In this document: piece by piece, positions 52,772-62,317 of the stretch | How the letters are laid out: every line of letters begins with the position of its first letter | How positions within the stretch are numbered: the stretch's first letter is position 1 | Source of the DNA: Nitrospirota bacterium | GTDB taxonomy: Bacteria > Nitrospirota > Thermodesulfovibrionia > Thermodesulfovibrionales > UBA6898 | Direction of reading: 5' to 3' | DNA length: 64,000 bases | Assembly (NCBI GenBank): GCA_021783515.1 | Contig: JAJXTV010000006.1 | Coordinates: 53,406-117,405, forward strand | Position numbers and translations under genes: made by a program | Notes under the pieces: generated by a model | Database searches by the model: none | The model's input: the letters and a program-made list of their open reading frames with translations, nothing else | Told to the model about the DNA's origin: nothing

Positions 52772-53533
52772 ATGGACCTGGAGAAGCTTATCGAAATAAT
52801 GTCCGCCCTGCGGGGCGAGAAGGGATGTCCCTGGGACCGGCAGCAGACGAGGGAATCTCTCAAGCCCTTTATCGTCGAGGAGGCCTACGAGGTGCTCGAG
52901 GCGATCGATGAAGGCGGTCCGGCTGCTATCCGGGAGGAACTCGGGGACCTCCTCTTTCAGGTCGTCTTTCAGTGTCAGCTCGCGAAGGAGAGGGGAGAGT
53001 TCGACATGGGCGGCGTGATCGAGGGGGTAGCGGGGAAGATGATTGCCAGGCACCCGCATGTCTTCGGCGACGCCGATTATAAGACTACGGAAGAGGTGCT
53101 CGTTCACTGGGAGGCACAGAAAAAGCGGGAAGGGAAGCAGCGGGATTCGATACTCGACGGGGTGCCGAAGACGCTGCCGTCGCTGCTCCGGGCCCACAGG
53201 ATACAGGACAGGGCATCAAGGGTCGGGTTCGACTGGGAGAAGGCTGAGGACGTGCTTCCGAAGCTGGACGAGGAACTGGATGAATTTCGCGATGCCCTGA
53301 AGCGTGGGAAGCCTGAGGAAATCGAGGACGAACTGGGCGACATCTTTTTCGTGCTCGTAAACATATCGAGGTTCGTCGGGGTGAATCCCGAGGACGCCCT
53401 GCGCAAGACGATCAGCAAATTCATCTCCCGCTTCAGGTACATAGAAATGTCTGCCGCCGATGCGGGGAAGAGCCTGTCGGAGATGACGCTCGCCGAGATG
53501 GATGCGCTCTGGGAGGAATCCAAAAAGAGGTAG
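52772..53533 (+). CDS. mazG: Nucleoside triphosphate pyrophosphohydrolase MazG
   Basis: 253 residues from the ATG at 52772 (MDLEKLIEIMSALRGEKGCP); the frame is open far upstream but without homology. It has the two MazG domains: the first with EEAYEVLEAIDEGGPAAIRE and ELGDLLFQVVFQ, the second with LDEELDEFRDALKRGKPEEI and DELGDIFFVLVNISR. The RHPHVFGD motif and KRDSILDG-type QRDSILDGVPKTLPSLLRA are conserved. It removes pyrophosphate from dNTPs and rNTPs, thus cleaning up damaged or excess nucleotides. A terminator follows directly. Confidence 0.92.
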   Translation: MDLEKLIEIMSALRGEKGCPWDRQQTRESLKPFIVEEAYEVLEAIDEGGPAAIREELGDLLFQVVFQCQLAKERGEFDMGGVIEGVAGKMIARHPHVFGDADYKTTEEVLVHWEAQKKREGKQRDSILDGVPKTLPSLLRAHRIQDRASRVGFDWEKAEDVLPKLDEELDEFRDALKRGKPEEIEDELGDIFFVLVNISRFVGVNPEDALRKTISKFISRFRYIEMSAADAGKSLSEMTLAEMDALWEESKKR

Positions 53534-53562
53534 GGGCGCGGCGCTGGCTGCGCCCTGTTTTT
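53534..53562 (+). terminator. Probable terminator after mazG
   Basis: GGGCGC (53534-53539) pairs with GCGCCC (53550-53555), with a 10-base loop, followed by TGTTTTT. It begins directly after the mazG stop. Confidence 0.55.
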
Positions 53563-53626
53563 CCCCCGTGATTATTTTGACATTTCACAGAAACGTTCCC
53601 TTGCCCGCTTGTTGTAAAATCAATGA

Positions 53627-54679
53627 ATGAGACGTATCCTTCATATCGACATGGACGCGTTCTTCGCTGCGGTAGAACAGAAGAGACAGCCCGACCTGAT
53701 CGGACGACCTGTCGTGATCGGGGGCGGCGGAGACCCGACGCAGCGGGGCGTGGTATCGACCGCATCCTATGAGGCGAGACGGTTCGGCGTTCATTCGGCG
53801 ATGCCCCTCAGGACCGCCCATAAGCTCTGCCCACAAGCGGTCTTTCTCCCCGTAGATTACCCGGAATACTCCCGTGTGTCGCGCATCGTAAAAGACATTC
53901 TCAGGGAGTTCAGTCCCGTCATGGAGGACGTCGGGATCGACGAAGCCTTTCTCGACATATCGGGCAGCGGCCGGTCTGCCGAAGATATCAGCTCAGATAT
54001 CAAATCTAAGATATATGACAAGACGGGGCTTACCTGCTCGATAGGCATCGGCCCGAACAAGCTTGTCGCGAAGATCGCCTCGGACATGCAGAAGCCGGAC
54101 GGGCTTACAATTATTTCGGAAACCGATATCGAGTCGAAGCTATGGCCGCTTTCGGTCAGAAAGCTCTGGGGCGTCGGACCGAAGACCGAGGCGCATCTGA
54201 AGGGCATGGGGATCGAAACCATCGGCCGGCTGGCGGCGGCGCCGCTCGGCCTTCTGGTCGAGACCTTCGGCAACTCTTACGGCACGTTTCTTTTTGAAGC
54301 TTCCCGCGGGATCGACGATTCCCCTTTCGTCACCAACTGGGAGCCTAAATCCAGCAGCAGGGAGACGACATTCCAGCGCGACACCGACAATTGGCAGGTG
54401 ATCGCACGGCATCTTGCCGAGCTTTCGAGAGAGGTGGCGGATGACCTGAAGAAATCCGGCTACAGGGGGAGAAATGTGACCGTCAAGGTGCGGTTTGACG
54501 ATTTTGAGACGGTCACGAGGGCGACGACCCTGCGGGAGGCGGCGGATTCCGTCGAGCTTATCCGAAAGGCGGCCTTCGAATGTCTGGGCAGGGTTGAGCT
54601 GAAGAAGAGGGTGCGTCTTGTCGGCGTGAGGGCAGGAAAGCTTGAAAAGGCTGCTGCGGGGGGGGCGGTCAAGGCATGA
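53627..54679 (+). CDS. dinB: DNA polymerase IV (DinB)
   Basis: 350 residues. The Y-family palm shows HIDMDAFFAAVEQKRQPDLI near the start, the STASYEARRFGVHSAMPL segment, and the catalytic DVGIDEAFLDIS. The fingers/thumb have TCSIGIGPNKLVAKIASDMQ and WGVGPKTEAHLKGMGIETIG. The little-finger domain closes the protein. It is an error-prone translesion polymerase; a beta-clamp motif cannot be picked out with certainty. It overlaps dtd by 4 bases. No LexA box is evident upstream. Confidence 0.94.
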   Translation: MRRILHIDMDAFFAAVEQKRQPDLIGRPVVIGGGGDPTQRGVVSTASYEARRFGVHSAMPLRTAHKLCPQAVFLPVDYPEYSRVSRIVKDILREFSPVMEDVGIDEAFLDISGSGRSAEDISSDIKSKIYDKTGLTCSIGIGPNKLVAKIASDMQKPDGLTIISETDIESKLWPLSVRKLWGVGPKTEAHLKGMGIETIGRLAAAPLGLLVETFGNSYGTFLFEASRGIDDSPFVTNWEPKSSSRETTFQRDTDNWQVIARHLAELSREVADDLKKSGYRGRNVTVKVRFDDFETVTRATTLREAADSVELIRKAAFECLGRVELKKRVRLVGVRAGKLEKAAAGGAVKA

Positions 54680-55128
54680 AGGCGCTTCTGCAGAGGGTGT
54701 CGGAGGCCTCCGTCGAGGTGGAAGGAAAGGAAGTCGGGCGCATAGGGAAGGGCCTGCTGGTGCTTCTCGGCGTGGTGAATGGGGATACGTCGGAGGACGT
54801 CGAATATCTTGGCGCAAAGATCCCGAATCTCAGGATCTTCGGGGACGGACGGGGGAAGATGAATCTGTCGGTGAGGGAGGTCGGGGGAGGCATACTAGTC
54901 GTCTCCCAGTTTACACTGGCCGCAGACTGCAGGAAGGGAAACAGGCCTTCGTTCGATAATGCGGGCGCGCCGGATCTTGCCGAAAAATTCTATCTCGACC
55001 TGATCGGCAGACTCTCTTCGGGAGGGGGGCCGGTGGAGGCGGGAAGATTCGGGGCCGCCATGAAGGTGAGACTCGTGAATGACGGGCCGGTGACGATTCT
55101 GCTCGATTCCAGGAGGGAAAAGCCCTGA
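54676..55128 (+). CDS. dtd: D-aminoacyl-tRNA deacylase
   Basis: 150 residues. It starts MKALLQRVSEASVEVEGKEV as in the family. SQFTLAADCRKGNRPSFDNA is the diagnostic motif, and LVNDGPVTILLDSRRE holds the Gly-Pro motif that gives the enzyme its chirality check. It removes D-amino acids (and glycine) wrongly attached to tRNA. It overlaps dinB by 4 bases, as the two are often found side by side in this kind of genome. All conserved elements are present. Confidence 0.95.
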   Translation: MKALLQRVSEASVEVEGKEVGRIGKGLLVLLGVVNGDTSEDVEYLGAKIPNLRIFGDGRGKMNLSVREVGGGILVVSQFTLAADCRKGNRPSFDNAGAPDLAEKFYLDLIGRLSSGGGPVEAGRFGAAMKVRLVNDGPVTILLDSRREKP

Positions 55129-55256
55129 GGACAGGCCCGCCTGGTCTGGCCCGAAGACCTGCAAGGGGGAAAAGCGCGGGGAGGCGGAATTAGGCGCGCT
55201 ATGTTATAATAATAAAAGAGTTTTTTCTCAAACAAAGCTAGCGGGGGGCGAGATAT

Positions 55257-56135
55257 ATGGCAGATGTGATAAAGAAGGCGATATTCCCCGCGGCGGGACT
55301 GGGCACGAGGTTTCTGCCGGCGACCAAGGCTTCTCCGAAGGAGATGCTGCCTATCGTCGACAAGCCGATGATCCAGTACGGCGTGGAAGAGGCGATTTCC
55401 TGCAAGATCAAGGAGATCGTGATCATTACCGGGAAACATAAACGCAACATAGAGGACCATTTCGATTACGCGTTCGAGCTCGAGGCGAAGCTCAAGAAGA
55501 GCGGGAAGAGGAACCTGATAAATGAAATCAACCGCCTGAACAAGATCAAGATCGCCTATATCAGACAGGGGTATGCCCTGGGGCTCGGCCACGCGATTTC
55601 GTGCGCGAGGCCGTTCGTCAATAACGAGCCTTTTGCGGTCATCCTGAGCGACGATATTATCGATCCCGAAGATACCCTTCTGAAGGACATGGTGGCACTC
55701 TACAAAAAGCTGAAGAGCCCGATTCTCGCCCTTGAGAGAGTGCCGATGTCGGAGATACACCGCTATGGGGTGATCGGGGGAGTGAAGGAGACAGACGGTG
55801 TTTATAGAATTAACGAGCTCGTCGAAAAACCGACCGCGGAGGCTGCCCCCTCGGACCTCGCGATTATCGGAAGATATATCCTTACGCCCGATATTTTCGA
55901 CGTTCTCGAAAAGTCGAGGCCGGGCAAGGGCGGCGAGATCCAGCTGACTGACGCCATCGCCACGCTGCTCCGGCAGAGGCCGGTGTATGGCTTCCTTTTC
56001 GGGGGCAGACGGTATGACGCGGGAGATAAACTCGGGTATTTGAAGGCGACCGTGGATTTCGCCCTCAAGAACCGGGAACTGTCGGATCCGTTCGCTGCGT
56101 ACCTGCTCGAAGTGGCAAAAAAGCTGAAGCACTGA
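55257..56135 (+). CDS. galU: UTP-glucose-1-phosphate uridylyltransferase
   Basis: 292 residues. The nucleotidyltransferase signature is AAGLGTRFLPATKASPKEML near the N-terminus, followed by PIVDKPMIQYGVEEAISC, IIITGKHKRNIEDHFDY and the conserved DDIID motif in ILSDDIID. It makes UDP-glucose for polysaccharides and lipopolysaccharide. A GGGGCGAGATAT ribosome-binding region lies before the ATG, and an AT-rich ATGTTATAATAATAAAAG stretch at about 55200 could be its promoter -10. It stands alone between dtd and lon. Confidence 0.95.
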   Translation: MADVIKKAIFPAAGLGTRFLPATKASPKEMLPIVDKPMIQYGVEEAISCKIKEIVIITGKHKRNIEDHFDYAFELEAKLKKSGKRNLINEINRLNKIKIAYIRQGYALGLGHAISCARPFVNNEPFAVILSDDIIDPEDTLLKDMVALYKKLKSPILALERVPMSEIHRYGVIGGVKETDGVYRINELVEKPTAEAAPSDLAIIGRYILTPDIFDVLEKSRPGKGGEIQLTDAIATLLRQRPVYGFLFGGRRYDAGDKLGYLKATVDFALKNRELSDPFAAYLLEVAKKLKH

Positions 56136-56243
56136 TCACCTCTGCCTCGTGTTGCTATCTTCACGGATTTGTGATTAAATCTTAATAAGATTATCGGGTG
56201 CGGTCGTTGATAAAAGACCGAGTACGACGTGCAAGGAGATGGA

Positions 56244-58634
56244 ATGGCTGAATTAGATAAGACCAGCGGCAATAAAGACAAAGAAGTGCAGATTCCGGAT
56301 ACATTGCCGGTCCTGCCGGTAAGAGACATCGTTGTTTTCCCATATATGATCATCCCACTTTTCGTTGGGAGGGAGATCTCGATCAAGGCGATCGACCAGG
56401 CGTTAAGCACAAACAGGATGATCCTTCTTCTTACGCAGAAAGATCTGAGCATAGAAAACCCCGCGGTCGGCGATCTTTATCGGGTCGGCACCGTCGGCAT
56501 GATCATGAGGATGCTGAAGCTCCCGGACGGTAGGGTGAAGATCCTTGTCCAGGGGCTTTCGAAGGCCAGGGTGAAGGGGTTTGCGCAGTCGGGGCCGTTT
56601 TTTACCGCCGACATCGAGAAGGTCGAGGAAGTGAAGCCGGAAAATCTGAGCATCGAGGAAGAGGCGCAGATCAGGTCGGTGAAAGAGCAGCTGGACAAGG
56701 CCGTTTCCTACGGCAAGACGATCCTGCCGGACATCATGGTGGTGATCGAGAACCTGGACGATCCCGGCAGGCTGGCGGACCTCGTCGCCTCGAATCTCGG
56801 CCTTAAGGCGGAACAGGCCCAGGAGATCATGGAGATCGCCGACCCGATCCTGAGATTGAAGCGGGTAAGCGAGATCCTGAGCCGGGAGATCGAACTGCTC
56901 ATCGTCCAGCAGAAGATCCAGTCCGAAGCGAGGGGAGAGATCGACAAGACCCAGCGGGAGTATTTCCTTCGGGAGCAGCTGAAGGCTATTCAGAAGGAAC
57001 TCGGGGATATAGACGAGAGGGCGGAAGAGGCGCGGGAGTTCAGGAAGAAGATCGAAGAGGCGAAGATGCCCGAGAAGGTCCTCAAGGAAGCGGAAAAGCA
57101 GCTGAAGCGGCTCGAAAAGATGCATCCCGACAGCGCCGAGGCGGCGACGATCCGGACCTATCTGGACTGGCTGGTCGAACTGCCCTGGTCGAAGACCACC
57201 AAAGACAATCTCGACATCAAGATAGCCAAGAAGGTGCTGAACGAGGACCACTACGACCTCGAGAAGGTGAAGGAGAGGATCCTTGAATACCTGAGCGTCA
57301 GAAAACTCAAGGAAAAGATGAAAGGACCGATCCTCTGTTTTATCGGCCCTCCCGGCGTCGGAAAGACCTCTCTCGGGCGGTCGATCGCGCGGTCTCTGGG
57401 CAGGGAGTTCGTGAGGATGTCCCTCGGCGGGGTGAGGGACGAGGCCGAGATCAGGGGCCACCGGCGCACCTATGTGGGGGCGCTGCCCGGAAGGATCATC
57501 CAGGGCATCAAACAGGCCGGGACGAACAACCCTGTCTTCATGCTCGACGAGATCGACAAGATAGGCATGGACTTCAGGGGAGACCCGTCGTCGGCGCTGC
57601 TTGAGGTGCTCGATCCGGAGCAGAACTTCGCCTTCGCGGACCATTATCTTTCGGTGCCGTTTGATCTTACGAACGTGATGTTCATTACGACGGGCAACAT
57701 GGCCGACACGATACCTGGCCCGCTCAGGGACAGGATGGAGATCATCTACCTTTCCGGCTACACGTCGGAGGAAAAGCTCGGCATCGCAAAAAAGTATCTT
57801 CTGCCCAAGCAGCTCGAAGAGCACGGTCTCACGAAGAAGGTGCTGTCTATCACCGATGCAGGCCTTTCGCTCCTGATCTCGCAGTACACGAGAGAGGCAG
57901 GGGTGAGGAACCTCGAGCGTGAGATTGCCAACCTCTGCAGGAAGGTGGCGAAAAGGATCGCCGAGGGAAAAGAGCGGAAGTTCGAGGTAACAGAGGTGAA
58001 CCTCCATGGTTTCCTCGGAGTGCCGAAGTTTCTTCCGGAGGAAGAGATGGAGCATGACGAGGTCGGCGTTTCGACCGGACTCGCCTGGACCGAAGCGGGA
58101 GGCGACATCATCTACATAGAGGCCACCACCATGATGGGAAAGGGGCATCTGACCCTGACCGGCCAGCTGGGCGACGTGATGAAGGAATCGGCCCAGGCTG
58201 CGCTCAGCTTTATCCGCTCCAAGGCAAGCACGCTCGGCATCAAGGAGGACGTCTTTTCGAAGGTCGATATACATGTTCACGTGCCTGCCGGCGCGATCCC
58301 CAAGGACGGCCCTTCCGCAGGGATTACGATCGCGACGGCCCTGGCGTCGGTGCTTACGGGCAGGGCGGTCAACAAGAACATCGCGATGACCGGCGAAGTG
58401 ACACTCCGGGGCAGGGTGCTGCCGATAGGCGGACTGAAGGAGAAGACGCTTGCGGCAAAAAGGATGGGCATCAAGACGGTGATCGTCCCCAAGAGAAACA
58501 AGAAAGATCTCGAGGAGATACCGCGCTATATAAAGAAGGACATGCAATTCGTTTTTGCGGACAGCATGGACCAGGTGCTGAAGATCGCGCTGAGACGGGA
58601 GAAAAAGGCGCCGACGCAGAAACGGAAGAAATGA
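56244..58634 (+). CDS. lon: ATP-dependent protease Lon
   Basis: 796 residues from the ATG at 56244 with AAGGAGATGGA before it. The LON substrate-binding domain ([20 protein letters not shown]) comes first, then a coiled coil. The AAA+ domain has [20 protein letters not shown] and [10 protein letters not shown]. The proteolytic domain has the Ser-Lys dyad: [14 protein letters not shown] holds the serine and [14 protein letters not shown] the lysine. A Lys-rich tail ends the protein. It degrades misfolded and regulatory proteins in the cytoplasm. A short inverted repeat CGGTC/GACCG lies in the gap upstream. thiL follows after 16 bases. Confidence 0.97.
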   Translation: MAELDKTSGNKDKEVQIPDTLPVLPVRDIVVFPYMIIPLFVGREISIKAIDQALSTNRMILLLTQKDLSIENPAVGDLYRVGTVGMIMRMLKLPDGRVKILVQGLSKARVKGFAQSGPFFTADIEKVEEVKPENLSIEEEAQIRSVKEQLDKAVSYGKTILPDIMVVIENLDDPGRLADLVASNLGLKAEQAQEIMEIADPILRLKRVSEILSREIELLIVQQKIQSEARGEIDKTQREYFLREQLKAIQKELGDIDERAEEAREFRKKIEEAKMPEKVLKEAEKQLKRLEKMHPDSAEAATIRTYLDWLVELPWSKTTKDNLDIKIAKKVLNEDHYDLEKVKERILEYLSVRKLKEKMKGPILCFIGPPGVGKTSLGRSIARSLGREFVRMSLGGVRDEAEIRGHRRTYVGALPGRIIQGIKQAGTNNPVFMLDEIDKIGMDFRGDPSSALLEVLDPEQNFAFADHYLSVPFDLTNVMFITTGNMADTIPGPLRDRMEIIYLSGYTSEEKLGIAKKYLLPKQLEEHGLTKKVLSITDAGLSLLISQYTREAGVRNLEREIANLCRKVAKRIAEGKERKFEVTEVNLHGFLGVPKFLPEEEMEHDEVGVSTGLAWTEAGGDIIYIEATTMMGKGHLTLTGQLGDVMKESAQAALSFIRSKASTLGIKEDVFSKVDIHVHVPAGAIPKDGPSAGITIATALASVLTGRAVNKNIAMTGEVTLRGRVLPIGGLKEKTLAAKRMGIKTVIVPKRNKKDLEEIPRYIKKDMQFVFADSMDQVLKIALRREKKAPTQKRKK

Positions 58635-58650
58635 CGGATATCGGCGCGAG

Positions 58651-59634
58651 ATGAGGCTTTCGGACAAGGGGGAACTCCCCCTTCTGGAAGCGCTCAGGAA
58701 GAAGTTCGGAAAGAGCTCCCGCGGCCTGCTTCTCGGAATCGGAGATGATGCCGCGGTGATCAGGCCGGCGGGCCGGAACATGCTCCTGACGACCGACATG
58801 ATGGTAGAAGGCGTTCATTTCGACCTTGCCTGGACCACCCCCTTTCAGCTCGGCTTCAAACTGGTTTCCGTGAACGTCAGCGACATTTATGCCATGGGCG
58901 GCAGGCCGGAGTATTTCCTCCTGAACTTCGCCGCTCCCGGCAGGTTCAAGCTCGACGCGTTCGACTCGTTCTTCCTGGGCATCGGCGAAGCCCTGCGGGA
59001 ATACGGAGTGAGCCTCATCGGCGGCGACATCTCGTCGGCCGACCGGATGATGCTTTCCGCTACGGTAACCGGGACCGCTTCGCGGTTCGTGACGAGGGGA
59101 ACCGCCCGTCCGGGAGACGGCGTTTTTGTGACGGGAACACTCGGCGATTCGGCCGGGGGGCTTTTGTTCCTGAAGATGATGAAAAGGTCCGTTGAGATCG
59201 AAAAGGGCAGGAAGACATCGTTCGGCCCCGGATGGAAGACGGTAGGGCCTCTCATAGAGAAGCATCTCATGCCCCGTCCGAGGCATCCCGGCCGCATTAT
59301 GAAGCATGCGACGGCGATGATGGATGTCAGCGACGGGCTCTTTATCGATCTCTCCCGGCTTTGCAGAGAGAGCGGGGTGGGAGCCCGGATCTATGAGGAA
59401 CTGATCCCCGTCTCGGATGAACTGAAAGAGGCCGCTGCTTTTTTGGGCGTCGCAGCGATCGACCTTGCCACCGGCGGAGGAGAGGACTATGAGCTGCTCT
59501 TTACCGCGCCCGTGAATGATAAGGTGAAGGCGTTCCGGATCGGCGAAATCACGCATAAGGGATTGCGTATCGTCGGCAAGACGGGCACTACGAAGAAGAT
59601 CTCTCCGGAAGGATACCGGCATTTTGTTCTTTAA
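58651..59634 (+). CDS. thiL: Thiamine-monophosphate kinase
   Basis: 327 residues, typical for ThiL. It phosphorylates thiamine monophosphate to the active diphosphate. The ATP-grasp-like PurM fold shows ILGIGDDAAVI-like LLGIGDDAAVIRPAGRNML, DMMVEGVHFDLAWT, NVSDIYAMGGRPEYFLL, SLIGGDISSADRM and MMDVSDGLFIDL. GGGEDYELLFTAP is the conserved C-terminal motif. No TPP riboswitch was seen upstream, as the gene lies close behind lon. It overlaps the DUF2062 gene by 11 bases. Confidence 0.94.
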   Translation: MRLSDKGELPLLEALRKKFGKSSRGLLLGIGDDAAVIRPAGRNMLLTTDMMVEGVHFDLAWTTPFQLGFKLVSVNVSDIYAMGGRPEYFLLNFAAPGRFKLDAFDSFFLGIGEALREYGVSLIGGDISSADRMMLSATVTGTASRFVTRGTARPGDGVFVTGTLGDSAGGLLFLKMMKRSVEIEKGRKTSFGPGWKTVGPLIEKHLMPRPRHPGRIMKHATAMMDVSDGLFIDLSRLCRESGVGARIYEELIPVSDELKEAAAFLGVAAIDLATGGGEDYELLFTAPVNDKVKAFRIGEITHKGLRIVGKTGTTKKISPEGYRHFVL

Positions 59635-60052
59635 GGAAAAATTACGGGAAATTCTTACGGTCAATGAGCCGCCGCGAAAGGTGGCGGCCGCTTTTGCCCT
59701 CGGCATTTTTATCGGAATGTCGCCGCTGCTCGGCATCCATACCCTCCTCGGCATTTTTCTTGCCTGGCAGCTGAGGCTGAACAAGCTGGTGACGCTGGTG
59801 GGGGTATACGTGACGAACCCCTGGACGATTGTGCCGATCTATACGTTTGGTACCTGGGTCGGCGCAAAAATGCTGGGCGTAGAGCAGGTCATTCCGACGA
59901 TGGACTGGCATCATATGTCGCTGAAGATCCTCCTGGTTGAATTCGAGCATCTGCTCATGCCGTTTATCGTCGGCAGCACCGTCAACGGGGCGATCGCGGC
60001 GCTGATCGCCTATGTCGTCATTTATCAGTCCGTCAAGAGAAACCGTGGCTAA
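59624..60052 (+). CDS. DUF2062 membrane protein
   Basis: 142 residues. Family features are an amphipathic start, EPPRKVAAAFALGIFIGMSP, HTLLGIFLAWQLRLNKLVTL with NPWTIVPIYTFGTWVGAKML, then a C-terminal transmembrane helix (GAIAALIAYVVIYQ). DUF2062 proteins are small membrane proteins of unknown role, some of them near glycosyltransferases. It overlaps thiL by 11 bases and rimO by 8 bases, so all three are translated as one unit; the functional reason is not clear. Confidence 0.85.
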   Translation: MFFKEKLREILTVNEPPRKVAAAFALGIFIGMSPLLGIHTLLGIFLAWQLRLNKLVTLVGVYVTNPWTIVPIYTFGTWVGAKMLGVEQVIPTMDWHHMSLKILLVEFEHLLMPFIVGSTVNGAIAALIAYVVIYQSVKRNRG

Positions 60053-61334
60053 GATATATCTGCTGAGTCTCGGCTGTCCGAAAAACCTTGTCGATTCGCG
60101 CGGTCTTCTTAAGAAGCTCGGGGAAAAGGGTATCATATTTTCGTCCAGCCCCGAGGAATCCGACATCCTTGTCGTCAATACCTGCGGTTTTATCGAGGAG
60201 GCCAAGAGGGAGTCGGTAGAGGAAATATTGAGGATAGCCGAGTTGAAAAAGGCCTCGGGGAACAAGAAATTGATCGTCTACGGATGCCTTGCGAAACGGT
60301 TCGGGGCCGAGCTCAGGCGGGAGATCCCGGAGATCGACGCGATCTGGGGTGTCGGCGCCGATGAGGAGATCGTAGGATATTGCGAGTCTCTCGGCCTGCC
60401 TCAGGGAGAGCGGGAAGGGGAGGGGCCTGCCGGGGAGCTTGAGCGGCCGGCATACGCCTACCTGAAGATCGCGGAAGGCTGCGACAGGGGATGCGGTTAC
60501 TGCGTCATCCCCGATATACGAGGCGTGTTCAGAAGCAGGGAACCCGGCAGGATATTGGCCGAGGCGGAGGATCTGGTGCGGGCCGGAGCCCGGGAACTTA
60601 TCCTGGTCGCGCAGGACATCACCTCCTACGGAAAGGAACTGGAGGGGTATGATCTTTCACGCCTCGTGCGGGAGATAGCGGCCGTCGCCGGCGATTTCCG
60701 GATTCGTCTTCTGTATCTCTATCCGACCTCGATCGACGAGACACTTCTGGGGACGATCGCCTCCGAAAAGAAGGTCTGCAGATATATCGACATGCCACTT
60801 CAGCATTCGGAGCGGAAGATACTGAAACTGATGGGCAGGGGCGGCAGCAGGAGCTACTTCGAAAGGCTGATCGCAAAGATCCGGGAGGCCGTGCCGGAGG
60901 TGAGCATCAGGACGACGTTCATCGTCGGTTTTCCGGGAGAGACGGATGAGGATTTCGAGAGCCTGCTGAAGTTCGTCCGTAAGATGAAATTCGACAGGCT
61001 CGGCGCTTTCACCTACTCCAAAGAGGAGGGCACCCCGGCCGCAAGGCTCAAAGGCCAGGTCGGAAAACGGAAGAAGCGGGAACGATACGAGAAACTGATG
61101 GAGGTGCAGTCGGCGGTCTCCCTTGAGAAGAACAAGGCGCTGGTAGGGAAGACCTTCCGGGCGCTTATCGATGATGTCGACGGTGCGGTTGCGGTCGCGC
61201 GTCTCTGTTCTCAGTCGCCGGAGATAGACGGGGTCGTCTTTATCGAGGAAGGCGGACTTCAGAAGGGGGATTTCGTGCGGGCGAAGATAATCGAGGCCTA
61301 CGATTATGACCTGAAAGGAAAGGTTGTGAGATGA
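60045..61334 (+). CDS. rimO: Ribosomal protein uS12 methylthiotransferase RimO
   Basis: 429 residues from the GTG at 60045 (VAKIYLLSLGCPKNLVDSRG), the family start, inside the end of the DUF2062 gene. The UPF0004 domain carries the first cluster cysteines (LGCPKN, NTCGFIEEAK, YGCLAKR). The radical SAM domain has IAEGCDRGCGYCVIPDIRG with C-x3-C-x2-C, and a C-terminal TRAM domain (~360-429) ends it. It adds a methylthio group to an Asp of ribosomal protein S12. MPLQHSERKILKLMGRGG and TTFIVGFPGETDEDFE are typical. It overlaps the next gene by 4 bases. Confidence 0.93.
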   Translation: MAKIYLLSLGCPKNLVDSRGLLKKLGEKGIIFSSSPEESDILVVNTCGFIEEAKRESVEEILRIAELKKASGNKKLIVYGCLAKRFGAELRREIPEIDAIWGVGADEEIVGYCESLGLPQGEREGEGPAGELERPAYAYLKIAEGCDRGCGYCVIPDIRGVFRSREPGRILAEAEDLVRAGARELILVAQDITSYGKELEGYDLSRLVREIAAVAGDFRIRLLYLYPTSIDETLLGTIASEKKVCRYIDMPLQHSERKILKLMGRGGSRSYFERLIAKIREAVPEVSIRTTFIVGFPGETDEDFESLLKFVRKMKFDRLGAFTYSKEEGTPAARLKGQVGKRKKRERYEKLMEVQSAVSLEKNKALVGKTFRALIDDVDGAVAVARLCSQSPEIDGVVFIEEGGLQKGDFVRAKIIEAYDYDLKGKVVR

Positions 61335-62206
61335 GGCGGGTCCCTGTTCTGAATATCGCACTCTTCGTTGTTACGTTCTTTACTACTGTCGTGGTCGGGA
61401 CATTTCATGCGATGAACATCTCTTTCGATAGTTCGGCTGACCTCACCAGGTTCCTGACAGGGCTCCTGCACGATCCCCTGAAGCTCTCCCGGGGGCTGCC
61501 TTTTTCGATCACACTCATGGTAATTCTGCTGTCTCACGAATCGGCGCATTATTTCGCGTCGAAGAAGCATCGTGTGCTGGCTACACTGCCTTATTTCATT
61601 CCCGCTCCGAGCGTGTTCGGCACCCTTGGGGCCTTTATCAAGATGAAGTCCCCGATTACAACGAAGAATGCACTGATGGACATCGGGGCTTCCGGCCCCA
61701 TAGCGGGATTTGTGGTGTCCGTCCTTGCGTGTGCGGTAGGGCTGTCGATGTCGAAGGTCGTGCCTGTGGCAGCGGTGACGGACGGATTTATGTTCGGGCC
61801 TTCACTGCTTTTCTACGGGATGGCAAAAGTGTTTCTGGGAAATATTCCACCTGACTACGGAGTGTCGATGAATCCGATAGCCTTTGCCGGCTGGATAGGC
61901 TTTTTTGTGACGTCCCTGAATCTGATACCGATCGGGCAGCTCGACGGCGGACATATCGCGTACGCCCTGATGGGTGAGAAACACGCAAAGATGTCGAAGG
62001 TCCTGATCGGCGTCCTGTTCGTTATGGGAGTAGTGCTCTACGAGGGCTGGCTGGTCTGGGCGGTGCTGCTGATCGTCCTGGGGTTCAGACATCCGCCGAT
62101 CGTCTATTCCGATATCCCGCTGGACCACAGACGCAGAATTGTCGGGTGGATAGCGCTGGCGATTTTTGTCCTTACCTTTACCCCCATCCCCGTCATGGTA
62201 GCCTGA
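61331..62206 (+). CDS. Site-2 protease-type membrane metallopeptidase (M50 family)
   Basis: 291 residues with about seven hydrophobic segments. The zinc motif is VILLSHESAHYFASKKH (HExxH) and the third ligand lies in LNLIPIGQLDGGHIAYAL (LDGG). An N-terminal helix (VLNIALFVVTFFTTVVVGTF) and a C-terminal membrane region complete the fold. M50 proteases cut within the membrane, for example anti-sigma factors; no substrate is adjacent. It overlaps rimO by 4 bases. No PDZ domain is present, so it resembles the short archaeal/cyanobacterial class. Confidence 0.85.
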   Translation: MRRVPVLNIALFVVTFFTTVVVGTFHAMNISFDSSADLTRFLTGLLHDPLKLSRGLPFSITLMVILLSHESAHYFASKKHRVLATLPYFIPAPSVFGTLGAFIKMKSPITTKNALMDIGASGPIAGFVVSVLACAVGLSMSKVVPVAAVTDGFMFGPSLLFYGMAKVFLGNIPPDYGVSMNPIAFAGWIGFFVTSLNLIPIGQLDGGHIAYALMGEKHAKMSKVLIGVLFVMGVVLYEGWLVWAVLLIVLGFRHPPIVYSDIPLDHRRRIVGWIALAIFVLTFTPIPVMVA

Positions 62207-62262
62207 TCTCGATCGGGCGGGAAAGGGTATGGGTATGGGGCGTTTCCGCTCCCGCTTCGTCC

Positions 62263-62290
62263 AAAAAAAAAGGCGGGATGTTATCCCGCC
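62263..62290 (-). terminator. Rho-independent terminator of the FadL-family gene (minus strand)
   Basis: GGCGGGAT (62272-62279) and ATCCCGCC (62283-62290) with a GTT loop. A run of nine A on the plus strand (62263-62271) gives the T tract for minus-strand transcription. It lies 28 bases after the FadL-family stop. Confidence 0.9.
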
Positions 62291-62317
62291 CTATACACCC
62301 AGATTGTTGCGTGTAAC

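Noticed and set aside
56403..58799. 798-codon open frame on the minus strand
   Set aside because: It is antisense to lon, which carries full catalytic motifs; the antisense product has low-complexity composition.
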